64,000 bases of DNA, from positions 62,001-126,000 of the forward strand of contig NZ_JAPEOR010000002.1 in the NCBI RefSeq assembly GCF_026341125.1, read 5' to 3'. Both the position numbers and the translations under genes were made by a program. Below the pieces are notes generated by a model. That model was not told the origin of the DNA and did no database searches. It was given only the letters and a program-made list of their open reading frames with translations. Of the stretch, positions 13,206-21,944 are shown piece by piece (position 1 is the first letter of the stretch; the number at the start of each line of letters is the position of its first letter). Source of the DNA: Streptomyces sp. NBC_01142 (GTDB lineage Bacteria; Actinomycetota; Actinomycetes; Streptomycetales; Streptomycetaceae).

Positions 13206-13460
13206 GGGAAAAGCCTCACATCAAGCTGTCGACGCAACCGGGGAGTGGAATTGCCTAGGCCGCGCAGCAACATGTAAGGGCGCCCGCCGTCTTCCGCTTG
13301 GTGTAGACCATCTTCCTCTGCCTCTCGTCGGTGGCCCCAGGGGAACTCCCGGATGAAGTCCGGGGTAGGGCCTGGCGTCATGATGACCCACCCATTTCGC
13401 CACCGCGACCACATTTACGGCGTCCCTCTCAGCGACTGTCGCAAGCCGCTCAGCTGCCGC

Positions 13461-13853
13461 TCACTGGCCGCCGAACAGCTCCAGGAGGTCTGTCTTCCCA
13501 AACATCCGCGCAGTATCCATCGCGGAGGGGGTGCCTGCCGTCGGGTCGGCGCCGCCGGCCAGCAGCGCACGGATGACCGCGTCCTCGCCCTTGAAGACGG
13601 CTCCGGCGAGCGGGGTCTGGCCGCGGTCGTTGGCCCGGTCCGGCTCGGCGCCGCGGGCGATGAGCGCCTCCACCGCCGCGGCATGCCCGTGGTAGGCGGC
13701 GAGCATGACGAGTGTGTCGCCGCGGTCGTTGGTGAGGTTCGCGGGGACGCCGGCGTCGATGTACGCGGCGAGGGCCTCGGTCTCTCCCTGACGCGCCAGA
13801 TCGAAGACCTTGGTCGCGAGCTCGATCACCTCGGGATCCGGGGCTTCACTCAT
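13461..13853 (-). CDS. Ankyrin-repeat protein
   Basis: A 130-residue protein with an N-terminal helix (EVIELATKVFDLARQG) and three ankyrin repeats: NDRGDTLVMLAAYHGHAAAV, NDRGQTPLAGAVFKGEDAVI and a shorter last one with SAMDTARMFGKTDLL. The DRG-TPL-A and GA-P turns are canonical. No signal peptide, so cytoplasmic. The start is preceded by GAAAGGCGG. Streptomyces have many such single-domain ankyrin proteins; some are partners of catalases or kinases elsewhere, but nothing here shows the target. Confidence 0.9.
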   Translation of the reverse strand: MSEAPDPEVIELATKVFDLARQGETEALAAYIDAGVPANLTNDRGDTLVMLAAYHGHAAAVEALIARGAEPDRANDRGQTPLAGAVFKGEDAVIRALLAGGADPTAGTPSAMDTARMFGKTDLLELFGGQ

Positions 13854-14165
13854 CGGACTGACCGCCTTTCCCTGCGTTGACCTGGCCTGTCACGCACGGC
13901 AAGGGCAGCCGTACGAGTGAATCGACAGAGTACTGCCCGGACGCCGGGATGACGTGGCCCGCCCGCGGCAAGGATCACTGCGACGAAGTCCCGGGGCAGG
14001 CACTGTGCCGTGCAGCCGCGCAGTGTGCCCGCCGACCCGCGGGCCGACGTCCGCCAGTGCAGTGAAATACCTAGAATTTCACCCATTTGCACCTTTTATC
14101 ACATAGATACTTCCTGTGATCCTGGAAGAACTCATGGTGACTGTCCCCTCAACCAGGAGAACCTC
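13854..14165. other. Intergenic control region of smeA and the ankyrin gene
   Basis: 312 bases without a gene between divergent units. The half near smeA is unusually AT rich for this genome (AATACCTAGAATTTC, CACCTTTTATCACATAGATACTT). It holds the BldD-like box at 14062. I see no convincing WhiG-type promoter. Confidence 0.6.
14062..14082. promoter_or_regulatory. BldD-like operator upstream of smeA
   Basis: A perfect inverted repeat GTGAAAT-N7-ATTTCAC, flanked so that it reads AGTGA...TCACC. This fits the BldD consensus AGTGA-Nm-TCACC. It lies about 85 bases before the smeA start. The smeA locus is, to my knowledge, among the sporulation genes repressed by BldD with cyclic di-GMP. Confidence 0.65.
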
Positions 14166-14360
14166 ATGATCCTGTCGATCTCAGGCGTCGTGCTGCTCGG
14201 AATCATCGCCTTCCTCTTCTTCCGGAAGGACGGGCTCAAGGCGTCCCACGCATGTGTCTGCGCACTCTTCGGCTTCTATCTGGCCGGCACCGCCATCGCC
14301 CCGAGCATCACGGCCGGCGGCGCGAGCCTCGCCGGCCTCCTGGGCGGGATCAAGTTCTGA
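14166..14360 (+). CDS. smeA: SmeA, small sporulation membrane protein
   Basis: A 64-residue protein with an N-terminal membrane helix (residues 2-20, ILSISGVVLLGIIAFLFF), a short basic loop (RKDG) and a second hydrophobic segment (about 28-60). In S. coelicolor SmeA is a small membrane protein needed for normal spore division and for bringing SffA to the septum. The size, topology and the FtsK-like gene 55 bases downstream match that locus. An AGGAGA site precedes the ATG. A BldD-like box lies upstream, consistent with a developmental switch. Confidence 0.88.
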   Translation: MILSISGVVLLGIIAFLFFRKDGLKASHACVCALFGFYLAGTAIAPSITAGGASLAGLLGGIKF

Positions 14361-14415
14361 CGCCCGCCGACCCGCTCAGCATCCTCAGCACCATCAGCAC
14401 CCCCAGGAGACCGAT

Positions 14416-16014
14416 GTGGCGCGGCGACCACTCCCCCGCATTCTGAGCAGCGGCAGCGCACAGATCGCGCGGAGCCGCGAAATCGCGCGGACGGCCGCCG
14501 ACAGCGCCACGGATGTCCTCCATCCGTTGATCACGATCACCCGTGGTCTGCGGCGGCTGGCCGCCGAGGCCGGGCGCAAATGGGCGGGCGCCCCCAAGGA
14601 ACGGCGTGGTCCCACGCTGTTCCTGGTCGCAGCCTGCGTCCTGGTGGTCGCGCTCATCCCGTACGGGCCGCTGGTCGCCCTGATCTCGGTGATGGCCGCG
14701 GCCGCCTGGAAGGGGCGCGTGCGTACGCCGGTGAAGACCGGGCCCGACGAGGCGGAGAGAGGGCGGCTACAGGCCCTCTACGAGGCTCTCGTGCCGTACT
14801 TCTCCGTGGCGGAGGATCCGGATCCGCTCTTCGCCCACGGCGGGGACTGGAGCAAGGCCTTCACCGAGTTCACCTTCGACGACAACGGGCGGCTCACCCG
14901 GCTCCAGGTCACCTACCCCGCGTACTTCACCGACGGCGAGCCCGCGTCCCGGGCCCGGATCGAGCAACTGCTGCACGCAAAGTCCGGGCGCGGGCGCGAG
15001 TATCTGTTCACCTGGGAGGAGGAAGGCAACCACCTCGTGATGAGCGTGCTGCCCGCCCTGCCCACGTCCATCGCGGCCCAGCGTTTCGTCGCCGTCCCAG
15101 GCGAAACGGTTCTGGGCTTCACCGACGCCGACGCGGTGCAGCGCACCGTGCCGGTGACCGAGGGCGAGGAAACCCGGGACGCGCCGCCGGTCATCTGGCG
15201 CACCGGGCCCCGCTCGACGGAGCCGCACCTGCTCGTGGTCGGCGAGCCGGGCAGCGGCGCCACGACCCTGATGCGCTCGATCGCTCTCCAGGCCCTGCAG
15301 CACGGAGACGTACTGATCATCGAGGGCAGTGGCACCGGCGAGTACGCCTGCCTGGCGGGCCGCGCCGGCGTGCTGGCCCTCGAGTGCGGGCTGGCCGGGG
15401 CGCTGGCGAGCCTGGAGTGGGCGGCGCACGAGACCGAGCGCCGGCTGATCGCGGCGAACCGGGCCCGGCAGGCCGGGCATGCCGTGCCCGAGGACACCAA
15501 GCGTCCGCTGTGGATTCTGCTGGACCGGCCGAGCATCTTCGGTCATCTGGCAGCGGCCGACGGGCACACGGATCCGCAGGAGCTGCTGCAGGTGCCGCTG
15601 CGTCACGGGCGGGCCGCCCAGGTGACGGTGGTGGTGGCCGAGCAGTCCGACAGCACGGACGTGCTCACCGAGGCCGTACGGACGCACACCCGGGCCCGGG
15701 TGGTCCTGGGTCCGGCCGGGTTCGACCAGGTGGAGTCCGTGCTCGGGATGAAGCCGCACACCACGCCGACGTCCGACGTCCCGCCCGGCCGCGGATACGC
15801 ACGGCTCGGTACGGGCCCCGTCCTGAGGCTTCAGGTGCCGGCGACCCCGGACCCCTACGACGAAGCGACGACCGAGGCGCACCGGCAGGCCGTGCTCGAT
15901 CTGCTGCCGGAGCGGCAGGAGAGGGTGGAGGCAGCCACTCCGGCCGCCGCAGCTCCCGCCCCCGCTCCTGCCCCGGCTGCCGCCACCCCGGCTCCCGTAC
16001 CGGCCGAGGGCTGA
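14416..16014 (+). CDS. sffA: SffA, SpoIIIE/FtsK-like protein with degenerate nucleotide-binding motifs
   Basis: A 532-residue membrane protein. One hydrophobic block near residues 74-103 (TLFLVAACVLVVALIPYGPLVALISVMAAAAW) anchors it; a P-loop-type domain follows. In S. coelicolor SffA is sent to sporulation septa by SmeA. Here the Walker A segment reads GEPGSGATTLMR: the Lys of GKT/S is replaced by Ala. The expected Walker B (WILLDRPSIF) lacks the usual acidic pair DE. It may therefore not hydrolyse ATP as FtsK does. The C-terminus is an Ala-Pro repeat tail. I chose the GTG at 14416 (AGGAG five to six bases before); an out-of-frame ATG two bases earlier opens only a 10-residue frame. Confidence 0.88.
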   Translation: MARRPLPRILSSGSAQIARSREIARTAADSATDVLHPLITITRGLRRLAAEAGRKWAGAPKERRGPTLFLVAACVLVVALIPYGPLVALISVMAAAAWKGRVRTPVKTGPDEAERGRLQALYEALVPYFSVAEDPDPLFAHGGDWSKAFTEFTFDDNGRLTRLQVTYPAYFTDGEPASRARIEQLLHAKSGRGREYLFTWEEEGNHLVMSVLPALPTSIAAQRFVAVPGETVLGFTDADAVQRTVPVTEGEETRDAPPVIWRTGPRSTEPHLLVVGEPGSGATTLMRSIALQALQHGDVLIIEGSGTGEYACLAGRAGVLALECGLAGALASLEWAAHETERRLIAANRARQAGHAVPEDTKRPLWILLDRPSIFGHLAAADGHTDPQELLQVPLRHGRAAQVTVVVAEQSDSTDVLTEAVRTHTRARVVLGPAGFDQVESVLGMKPHTTPTSDVPPGRGYARLGTGPVLRLQVPATPDPYDEATTEAHRQAVLDLLPERQERVEAATPAAAAPAPAPAPAAATPAPVPAEG

Positions 16015-16015
16015 G

Positions 16016-17515
16016 TCAGGCGACGAAGGTCCGCGGCGCCTCCGTGCCGGTGCTCGCACCGGTCTCGACGAGGCGCGCGGCCGCCGCCAGCCGTACCGCC
16101 GCCTCCTCGGCGACCGGCCCGCCGACCGTGAACGGCAGCCGTACGTATCCCTCGAAGGCGCCGTCGACACCGAACCGGGGCCCCGACGGCACCCGCACTC
16201 CCACCCGCTCGCCGACCTCGGCGAGCCGGGATCCGGACAGACCGCCCGTACGCGCCCAGAGCGTCAGCCCGCCCTGCGGCACATCGAACTCCCAGTCGGG
16301 CAGCTCCCTGCGTACCGCCGTGACCAGCGCGTCACGGTTGTCACGGGCCTGGGTGCGCCGGAGGGCGACGGCCTGTTCCCAGCCCCCGGTCTGCATCAGC
16401 CAGTTGACGGCGAGCTGTTCCAGTACGGGCGTGCCCAGGTCGGCGTACGCACGCGCCGACACCAGCGAGCGGATCACGTCCGGCGCCGCGCGCACCCATC
16501 CGATGCGCATGCCGGCCCAGAACGCCTTGCTGGCGGAGCCGACCGTCAGGACCGTACTGCCGGCCGGGTCGAAGGCACAGACGGGCCGCGGCATGTCGAC
16601 GTCCGCGTCCAGGTACAGCTCGTTCATGGTCTCGTCGACGACGAGGACCGTGCCGCCCGAGCGTGCGGCGTCCACGAGGCGGCGGCGCTGGTCCTCGTCG
16701 GCGAGGGCTCCGGTGGGGTTGTGGAAGTCGGCCACCACATAGGCGAGCCGGGGTGCCGCGTCGCGCAGCACCTGCCGCCATCGGGGCAGGTCCCAGCCGG
16801 TCAGCCCTTCGGCCATGGCGACCGGCACGAGCCGGGCTCCTGCCTCACGCATCAGCTGCAGGATGTTGGCGTAGGAGGGGGACTCCACCGCGACGCGCTC
16901 GCCGCGCCCCGCGAAGAGATGGCAGATCGCGTCCATGGCACCCATCGCGCCGGTGGTGACCATGATCTGCTCGGGCATGGTGGGGATGCCGCGCTCGGTG
17001 TAGCGGTCGGCGAGCATCTGGCGCAGCGCGGGTACGCCGGCCGGATAGTCGCCGTGGGTGTGGGCGTACGGGGGCAGTTCTTCGAGCGCTCCCTGGAAGG
17101 CCCGGGTGAGCCAGGGCTCGGGAGCGGGCAGCGCCGCGGTGCCGAGGTCGATCACCGAGCCGAGCGACTCGGGCGGCAGGGGTTCCAGGCCACGTGCGGG
17201 CAGCGGGTTTCCTGCCGGTACGGCGGTCCAGCTGCCCGCTCCCCTGCGGGACTCCAGGAAGCCTTCGGCGCGCAGCGCCTCGTACGCCGCCGCCACCGTG
17301 GTGCGGCTCACGGAGAGGGAGAGGGCGAGTTCGCGTTCGGCGGGGAGCCGGGCGGCCACGGGGACGCGGCCTTCGAGGACGAGCAGCCGGATGCCGTCGG
17401 CGAGGGCGCGGTAGGCGGGCGGCTTTCGGGTGCCGGGGCCGGCGGGGCGGGACTGCTGGGAGGTGAGCTGCCGGGCGAGCTGCGCCGCGCCCACCGCTGA
17501 GGTCCACTGCGTCAT
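16016..17515 (-). CDS. MocR-family regulator (GntR DNA-binding domain plus aminotransferase fold)
   Basis: A 499-residue fusion. Residues about 35-105 form a GntR winged helix (LPAERELALSLSVSRTTVAAAYEAL), and the rest is a class I aminotransferase fold with the PLP lysine in TVGSASKAFWAGMRIGW and the Asn in ADFHNPTGAL. MocR proteins use PLP or a PLP adduct as a signal. It is divergent from a YczE-family membrane protein, a pairing often seen for MocR regulators, so that gene is the likely target. Its stop is one base from the sffA stop (convergent). Confidence 0.92.
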   Translation of the reverse strand: MTQWTSAVGAAQLARQLTSQQSRPAGPGTRKPPAYRALADGIRLLVLEGRVPVAARLPAERELALSLSVSRTTVAAAYEALRAEGFLESRRGAGSWTAVPAGNPLPARGLEPLPPESLGSVIDLGTAALPAPEPWLTRAFQGALEELPPYAHTHGDYPAGVPALRQMLADRYTERGIPTMPEQIMVTTGAMGAMDAICHLFAGRGERVAVESPSYANILQLMREAGARLVPVAMAEGLTGWDLPRWRQVLRDAAPRLAYVVADFHNPTGALADEDQRRRLVDAARSGGTVLVVDETMNELYLDADVDMPRPVCAFDPAGSTVLTVGSASKAFWAGMRIGWVRAAPDVIRSLVSARAYADLGTPVLEQLAVNWLMQTGGWEQAVALRRTQARDNRDALVTAVRRELPDWEFDVPQGGLTLWARTGGLSGSRLAEVGERVGVRVPSGPRFGVDGAFEGYVRLPFTVGGPVAEEAAVRLAAAARLVETGASTGTEAPRTFVA

Positions 17516-17579
17516 AAAAGTCAGTCCACCTTCCTCGAATTGGCCATGGTTGGCGTCTGTTCCGTAGCCACAGAGTGTC

Positions 17580-18263
17580 ATGCATCAGTCCACGATCACC
17601 ACAAGGGGCGTCATTGTGTCCGCGTATCTGACCCGCAGGCTCGTGCAGCTGTACATCGGTCTGACGCTGTACGGGGTGAGCTCGGCGCTCCTTGTACGCG
17701 GCGGGCTCGGGCTCGAGCCGTGGGGAGTGCTGCATCAGGGGCTGGCAGAGCGCACCGGGCTGACGATCGGTGTCATCTCCATCATCGTCGGTGCGCTGGT
17801 GCTGCTGCTGTGGATTCCGATCAGGCAGCGGCCGGGGCTGGGCACCGTCTCCAATGTCTTCGTGATCGGCATCGCGATGGACGGAACGCTCGCCGTGGTC
17901 CCGGATGTGCACGGCCTGGGCCTGCAGATTCCGCTGCTGGTCGCGGGCATCGTGCTCAACGGCGTGGCCACGGGCCTCTACATCTCGGCGCGTTTCGGGC
18001 CGGGCCCGCGGGACGGTCTGATGACCGGGCTGCACCGCCTCACCGGCCGGTCGATCCGGCTGGTCCGTACGGCGATCGAGGTGGCCGTGGTCGCGACCGG
18101 CTTCGTACTCGGCGGCTCGGTCGGCCTCGGCACGGTCGCGTACGCCCTGGCCATCGGCCCGCTGGCTCAGCTGTTCCTGCGCGTTTTCGCCATCCCCGAG
18201 GCGGACGGTGGCAGCACCGTGGTCGCCGGCGGGACACCGGAGCAGGCGATACTGCGGCAGTGA
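17580..18263 (+). CDS. YczE/YyaS/YitT-family membrane protein
   Basis: A 227-residue protein with about five hydrophobic segments (for example LYIGLTLYGVSSALLV, VISIIVGALVLLLWIPI, LLVAGIVLNGVATGLYIS). The family is of unknown transport role and is often adjacent to MocR regulators, as here (65 bases apart, divergent). The ATG at 17580 is used; a GTG 12 codons later after AAGGGGCG is also possible. Its stop overlaps the GTG of the GDPD gene, so the two are coupled. The shared promoter region probably holds the MocR operator. Confidence 0.88.
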   Translation: MHQSTITTRGVIVSAYLTRRLVQLYIGLTLYGVSSALLVRGGLGLEPWGVLHQGLAERTGLTIGVISIIVGALVLLLWIPIRQRPGLGTVSNVFVIGIAMDGTLAVVPDVHGLGLQIPLLVAGIVLNGVATGLYISARFGPGPRDGLMTGLHRLTGRSIRLVRTAIEVAVVATGFVLGGSVGLGTVAYALAIGPLAQLFLRVFAIPEADGGSTVVAGGTPEQAILRQ

Positions 18264-19024
18264 CCCACGTACGCCACCCCTACCTGGACCATCCCTCCGT
18301 CCTTGCCTTCGCCCATCGCGGCGGGGCGGCGGACGGGATCGAGAACACCGCGGCCGCCTTCCGGCGGGCCGCCGAGACCGGCTACCGCTACTTCGAGACC
18401 GATGTGCACACCACCGCGGACGGGAAGCTCCTCGCGTTCCATGACGCGACGCTGGACCGGGTGACGGATGCGCGCGGCAAGATAGCGGCGCTGCCCTGGA
18501 GCGAGGTCCGGCAGGCCAGGGTGGCGGGCAGGGAGCCGCTGGCACTGTTCGAGGAACTGCTCGAGGAGTTCCCCGAGGCGCGCTGGAATGTGGACATCAA
18601 GGCGGAGTCCGCGCTGGTTCCGCTGGTCGACCTGGTCCGCCGGGCGGGCGCGTGGGACCGGGTGTGTGTCGGCTCGTTCTCGGAGGGCCGGGTGGTGAGG
18701 GCGCTGCGGCTGGCGGGACCGCGGCTGGCGACCTCGTACGGGGTGCGGGGCGTGGTGGGTCTGCGGCTGCGCGCGTACGGGATACCTGCCGCGCTGCGCC
18801 GGGGCGCGGTCGCCGCGCAGGTCCCGGAGACCCAGGGCGGCATCCGGGTGGTGGACCGGCGCTTCGTACGCGCGGCGCACGAGCGCGGACTCCAGGTCCA
18901 TGTGTGGACCGTCAACGACCCGGATCGGATGACCGCTCTCCTGGACCTCGGGGTGGATGGCATCATGACCGATCATCTGGAGACGTTGCGCACGGTACTG
19001 ACCGACCGGGGGGTCTGGGTCTGA
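18260..19024 (+). CDS. Glycerophosphodiester phosphodiesterase
   Basis: A 254-residue GDPD with the TIM-barrel signature AFAHRGGAADGIENTAAAF (catalytic His, Arg, Glu), the metal ligands in ETDVHTTADGKLLAFHD, and the C-terminal WTVNDPDRMTALLDLGVDGIMTD. It cleaves glycerophosphodiesters to sn-glycerol 3-phosphate and an alcohol. No signal peptide is present, so it acts in the cytoplasm. The GTG start overlaps the yczE-like stop (GTGA). Downstream comes an MFS gene on the same strand. Confidence 0.93.
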   Translation: MTHVRHPYLDHPSVLAFAHRGGAADGIENTAAAFRRAAETGYRYFETDVHTTADGKLLAFHDATLDRVTDARGKIAALPWSEVRQARVAGREPLALFEELLEEFPEARWNVDIKAESALVPLVDLVRRAGAWDRVCVGSFSEGRVVRALRLAGPRLATSYGVRGVVGLRLRAYGIPAALRRGAVAAQVPETQGGIRVVDRRFVRAAHERGLQVHVWTVNDPDRMTALLDLGVDGIMTDHLETLRTVLTDRGVWV

Positions 19025-19064
19025 GCCCCGCGCGTCTGTGCGGGGACGAGTGAGGGGGCGCGGA

Positions 19065-20411
19065 GTGACGGCCGACACCGCGGACCGGACTGCCGGGACG
19101 AGCGAGCGCAGACGCGAGCAACGCGGCTGGTACTTCTACGACTTCGCGTGTTCCGTCTATTCGACGAGTGTGCTCACTGTCTTCCTGGGCCCGTACCTGA
19201 CCTCGGTGGCGAAGGCAGCTGCCGATGCCGAGGGTTTTGTGCATCCGCTGGGCGTTCCGGTGCGGGCGGGTTCGGTGTTCGCGTACGCGGTGTCGATCTC
19301 GATGATGCTGGCAGTGCTGCTGATGCCCCTGGCAGGCGCGCAGGCCGACCGTACGGGCCGCAAGAAGCCGCTGCTGGCGGTCGCCGCATATGTGGGGGCG
19401 GCCGCGACGACGGCCATGTTCTTCCTGGACGGCGACCGGTATCTGCTGGGCGCGTTCCTGCTGATCGTCGCGAACGCGTCGCTGTCGGTGTCGATGGTGC
19501 TGTACAACGCGTACCTGCCGCAGATCGCGGAGCCGGACGAGCGGGACGCGGTGTCGTCGCGGGGCTGGGCGTTCGGCTACACGTCGGGCGCACTGGTGCT
19601 CGTCCTGAATCTGATCGTGTACTCCGGCCATGACTCCTTCGGACTCTCGGAATCCGAGGCGGTACGGATCTGTCTGGCCTCGGCCGGGGTGTGGTGGGGC
19701 GCTTTCACACTGGTGCCGCTGCGCCGGCTGCGGGACCGCCGGATGGCGCCGAGCGGCGACGGGGCGGTGGGTTCGGGTTGGCGGCAGTTGACGGCCACGC
19801 TGCGGGACATGCGCCGGCATCCGCTGACGCTGTCGTTCCTGCTGGCGTATCTCGTCTACAACGACGGGGTGCAGACGGTGATTTCGCAGGCCTCGATCTA
19901 CGGATCGGAGGAGCTGGGTCTCGATCAGACGACACTGATCACGGCGGTGCTGCTGGTGCAGGTGCTCGCGGTGGTGGGCGCGCTGGGCATGGGCCGACTG
20001 GCCAGGACGTACGGGGCCAAGCGGACGATCCTGGCGTCGCTCGCCGTCTGGACGCTGATTCTGGCGGCCGGATACTTTCTGCCTGCCGGGGCACCGCTCT
20101 GGTTCTACGGCCTGGCGGCGGCGATCGGACTCGTACTGGGCGGCAGTCAGGCGCTGTCGCGCTCGTTGTTCTCCCATTTGGTGCCGCGCGGCAAGGAGGC
20201 CGAGTACTTCTCGGCCTATGAGATGAGCGACCGTGGGCTGAGCTGGCTGGGGCCACTGGTGTTCGGGCTCGCATACCAGCTGACCGGCAGTTATCGGGAT
20301 GCCATCATCTCTTTGGTGGTCTTCTTCGCGCTGGGCTTCGTCCTGCTGGCGCGGGTGCCGGTGAGGCGGGCCGCGGCCGCCGCGGGCAACCCCGTGCCGG
20401 AACGAATTTAG
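19065..20411 (+). CDS. MFS transporter, UMF1/Atg22-like
   Basis: A 448-residue, 12-helix transporter. The opening RGWYFYDFACSVYSTSVLTVF and the central SRGWAFGYTSGALVLVLNL motif are typical of the UMF1 group related to Atg22, whose yeast member exports amino acids from the vacuole. The substrate here is unknown. GTG at 19065 has a GAGGGGG site; the frame opens earlier at 19038 without one. It lies 40 bases after the GDPD gene and may be cotranscribed. Confidence 0.88.
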   Translation: MTADTADRTAGTSERRREQRGWYFYDFACSVYSTSVLTVFLGPYLTSVAKAAADAEGFVHPLGVPVRAGSVFAYAVSISMMLAVLLMPLAGAQADRTGRKKPLLAVAAYVGAAATTAMFFLDGDRYLLGAFLLIVANASLSVSMVLYNAYLPQIAEPDERDAVSSRGWAFGYTSGALVLVLNLIVYSGHDSFGLSESEAVRICLASAGVWWGAFTLVPLRRLRDRRMAPSGDGAVGSGWRQLTATLRDMRRHPLTLSFLLAYLVYNDGVQTVISQASIYGSEELGLDQTTLITAVLLVQVLAVVGALGMGRLARTYGAKRTILASLAVWTLILAAGYFLPAGAPLWFYGLAAAIGLVLGGSQALSRSLFSHLVPRGKEAEYFSAYEMSDRGLSWLGPLVFGLAYQLTGSYRDAIISLVVFFALGFVLLARVPVRRAAAAAGNPVPERI

Positions 20412-20495
20412 ACGTTGAAGTGAAAGGCCGGTAGTGTACGCCTTTGGCTTGCCAGGCGGACCGTTACTGCGTGCTGATGAAGTGAAATCATTGGG

Positions 20496-20510
20496 TGACA
20501 CTTTCTGTCA
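20496..20510. promoter_or_regulatory. Inverted repeat upstream of rbpA
   Basis: TGACA-CTTTC-TGTCA, a perfect 5-bp inverted repeat, followed by a further TGTGACA. It lies about 70 bases upstream of the SigR-type promoter. It may be an operator for rbpA or part of a second promoter region; I know no regulator for it. Confidence 0.3.
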
Positions 20511-20578
20511 GATGTGACAAACCGGGCACTGGTGGGTACAACAAGGGGCGGCACGACGGGCGACGCATGACCCGGAAC

Positions 20579-20605
20579 GGGAATCTTTACCGCCGACCGG
20601 ACGTT
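20579..20605 (+). promoter_or_regulatory. SigR-type promoter of rbpA
   Basis: GGGAAT-N18-GTT, an exact match to the SigR consensus (GGAAT-N18-GTT) for thiol-oxidative stress. The -10 element lies about 60 bases before the rbpA ATG. rbpA of S. coelicolor is a known SigR target. Confidence 0.85.
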
Positions 20606-20666
20606 GACCGGATGACGACGACAGCGACACCTGTCCTGTGGGCGACAAGCCCGGGAGGCACGATTC

Positions 20667-21041
20667 ATGAGTGAGCGAGCTCTCCGCGGCACGCGACTCG
20701 TGGTTACCAGCTACGAGACGGACCGCGGCATCGATCTGGCCCCGCGCCAGGCGGTGGAGTACGCATGTGAGAACGGACATCGCTTTGAGATGCCGTTCTC
20801 CGTGGAGGCGGACATTCCGCCGGAGTGGGAGTGCAAGGCGTGTGGCGCCCAGGCACTCCTGGTGGACGGCGACGGCCCCGAAGAAAAGAAGGGCAAGCCT
20901 GCGCGAACGCACTGGGACATGCTCATGGAGCGGCGCACTCGCGAGGAACTGGAGGAAGTGCTGGCCGAGAGGCTGGCGGTCCTGCGTTCCGGCGCCATGA
21001 ACATCGCTGTGCACCCGCGGGACAGCCGGAAGTCCGCCTGA
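20667..21041 (+). CDS. rbpA: RNA polymerase-binding protein RbpA
   Basis: A 124-residue actinobacterial general transcription factor that binds the principal sigma factor and RNA polymerase and stabilises open complexes. The zinc-binding ligands are visible: Cys34, His38, Cys56 and Cys59 (YACENGH and CKACG). The C-terminal sigma-interaction helix is HWDMLMERRTREELEEVL. GGGAGG precedes the ATG by 8 bases. A SigR-type promoter upstream links its level to disulfide stress, as in S. coelicolor. A strong hairpin follows the gene. Confidence 0.97.
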   Translation: MSERALRGTRLVVTSYETDRGIDLAPRQAVEYACENGHRFEMPFSVEADIPPEWECKACGAQALLVDGDGPEEKKGKPARTHWDMLMERRTREELEEVLAERLAVLRSGAMNIAVHPRDSRKSA

Positions 21042-21086
21042 CCGCGTAAACACCGCATCAAGCAACACAACAGCACAAGCACGACA

Positions 21087-21135
21087 AGAGCCGCGGGCTG
21101 TGACACACGGAGTGTGTGCCACAGCCCGCGGCTCT
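21087..21135. terminator. Bidirectional hairpin between rbpA and fxsA
   Basis: Arms 21087-21101 and 21121-21135 are perfect 15-bp complements, with a smaller CACAC/GTGTG stem inside. It separates the convergent rbpA and fxsA genes. There is no T run, which is usual for Streptomyces terminators. Confidence 0.85.
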
Positions 21136-21258
21136 GCTGTGCCCGGGGGCGGACCTCGGACCTCCCCCTCGGTCCCCTGCGGTCGCCGTCCCCCTGGCTA
21201 CAGGGGGCAGGTCAGTGCGTTCCTGAGCAGACCTGAGCGACCTGAGCAGCGGGGCGGG

Positions 21259-21843
21259 TCAGTGCGTCAGCGGGGGCCGGGGGCCCTCGTTCTCGTAGCG
21301 GCGCGGGGCCGGCGTCCCGTCCTGGTGGATGACCTCGCCCTGGACGACCTTTCCGTCCGGGCGGCGCATACGCGCCTGCTGGAAGGCATCGCCGAGACTG
21401 CCGGGCGCCGCAGCGCGCATCCGGCGCTCCAGCGACTTCTCCGCGTACCGCCCGAGCTTCGCGCGGACGGGCGGCGCAAGAAGCAGCAGGCCCGCCGCGT
21501 CGGAGATCAGGCCGGGCAGCATCAGGAGCAGTCCGCCGAGCATCAGAAAGCCGTTTCCGGTGCTGCCGGTCTCGGCGGCAGCGGGCGGGCTCTGGCCGGT
21601 CTGCTGTTGCTGGAGGGTCTCGCTCAGACTGCGGAAGGCGCGGCGGCCGGCCCGCTTGATGACGACGGCACCGAGGATGCCGCCACCGACGAGCAGAGCA
21701 AGGACGGTGAATCCGCCGGCCGCTCCGGCCACGAGGGTCAGCAGCCAGACCTCGAGCACCAGCCAGGCGGCGATGCCGAGGGGGACCAAGGAGCGGGCGC
21801 GAGAGCGCTTGGGGGCTGTTGAGGGCGATGCGCCGGTCGTCAT
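21259..21843 (-). CDS. fxsA: FxsA-family membrane protein
   Basis: A 194-residue protein with three to four hydrophobic segments (ARSLVPLGIAAWLVLEVWLLTLV, TVLALLVGGGILGAVVI, GFLMLGGLLLMLPGLISDAAGLLLL). The segment GGLLLMLPGLISDAAGLLLLAPPVR is the FxsA signature. E. coli FxsA relieves phage T7 exclusion by F; the role in actinomycetes is unknown. The C-terminal tail is soluble and charged. It follows ppm1 by 101 bases on the same strand. Confidence 0.9.
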   Translation of the reverse strand: MTTGASPSTAPKRSRARSLVPLGIAAWLVLEVWLLTLVAGAAGGFTVLALLVGGGILGAVVIKRAGRRAFRSLSETLQQQQTGQSPPAAAETGSTGNGFLMLGGLLLMLPGLISDAAGLLLLAPPVRAKLGRYAEKSLERRMRAAAPGSLGDAFQQARMRRPDGKVVQGEVIHQDGTPAPRRYENEGPRPPLTH

Positions 21844-21944
21844 GCCCCCAGTGTGCCTGGACGCCCGCCCGAGCGGCGTAAGGGGGCGATCAGGAAGATC
21901 GCGCGTACGGACAGAGGGCAGGAAGAGGGCGGGCAGGGCGGCGG

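Noticed and set aside
13187..13414. A 75-residue minus-strand frame between the ankyrin and HEAT genes
   Set aside because: Codon bias is weak, no domain is seen and it overlaps the start of the HEAT gene.
14166..16014. smeA-sffA as part of an integrative conjugative element (TraB/FtsK-like)
   Set aside because: No integrase, attachment site or other transfer genes are near, and the pair matches the chromosomal sporulation locus.
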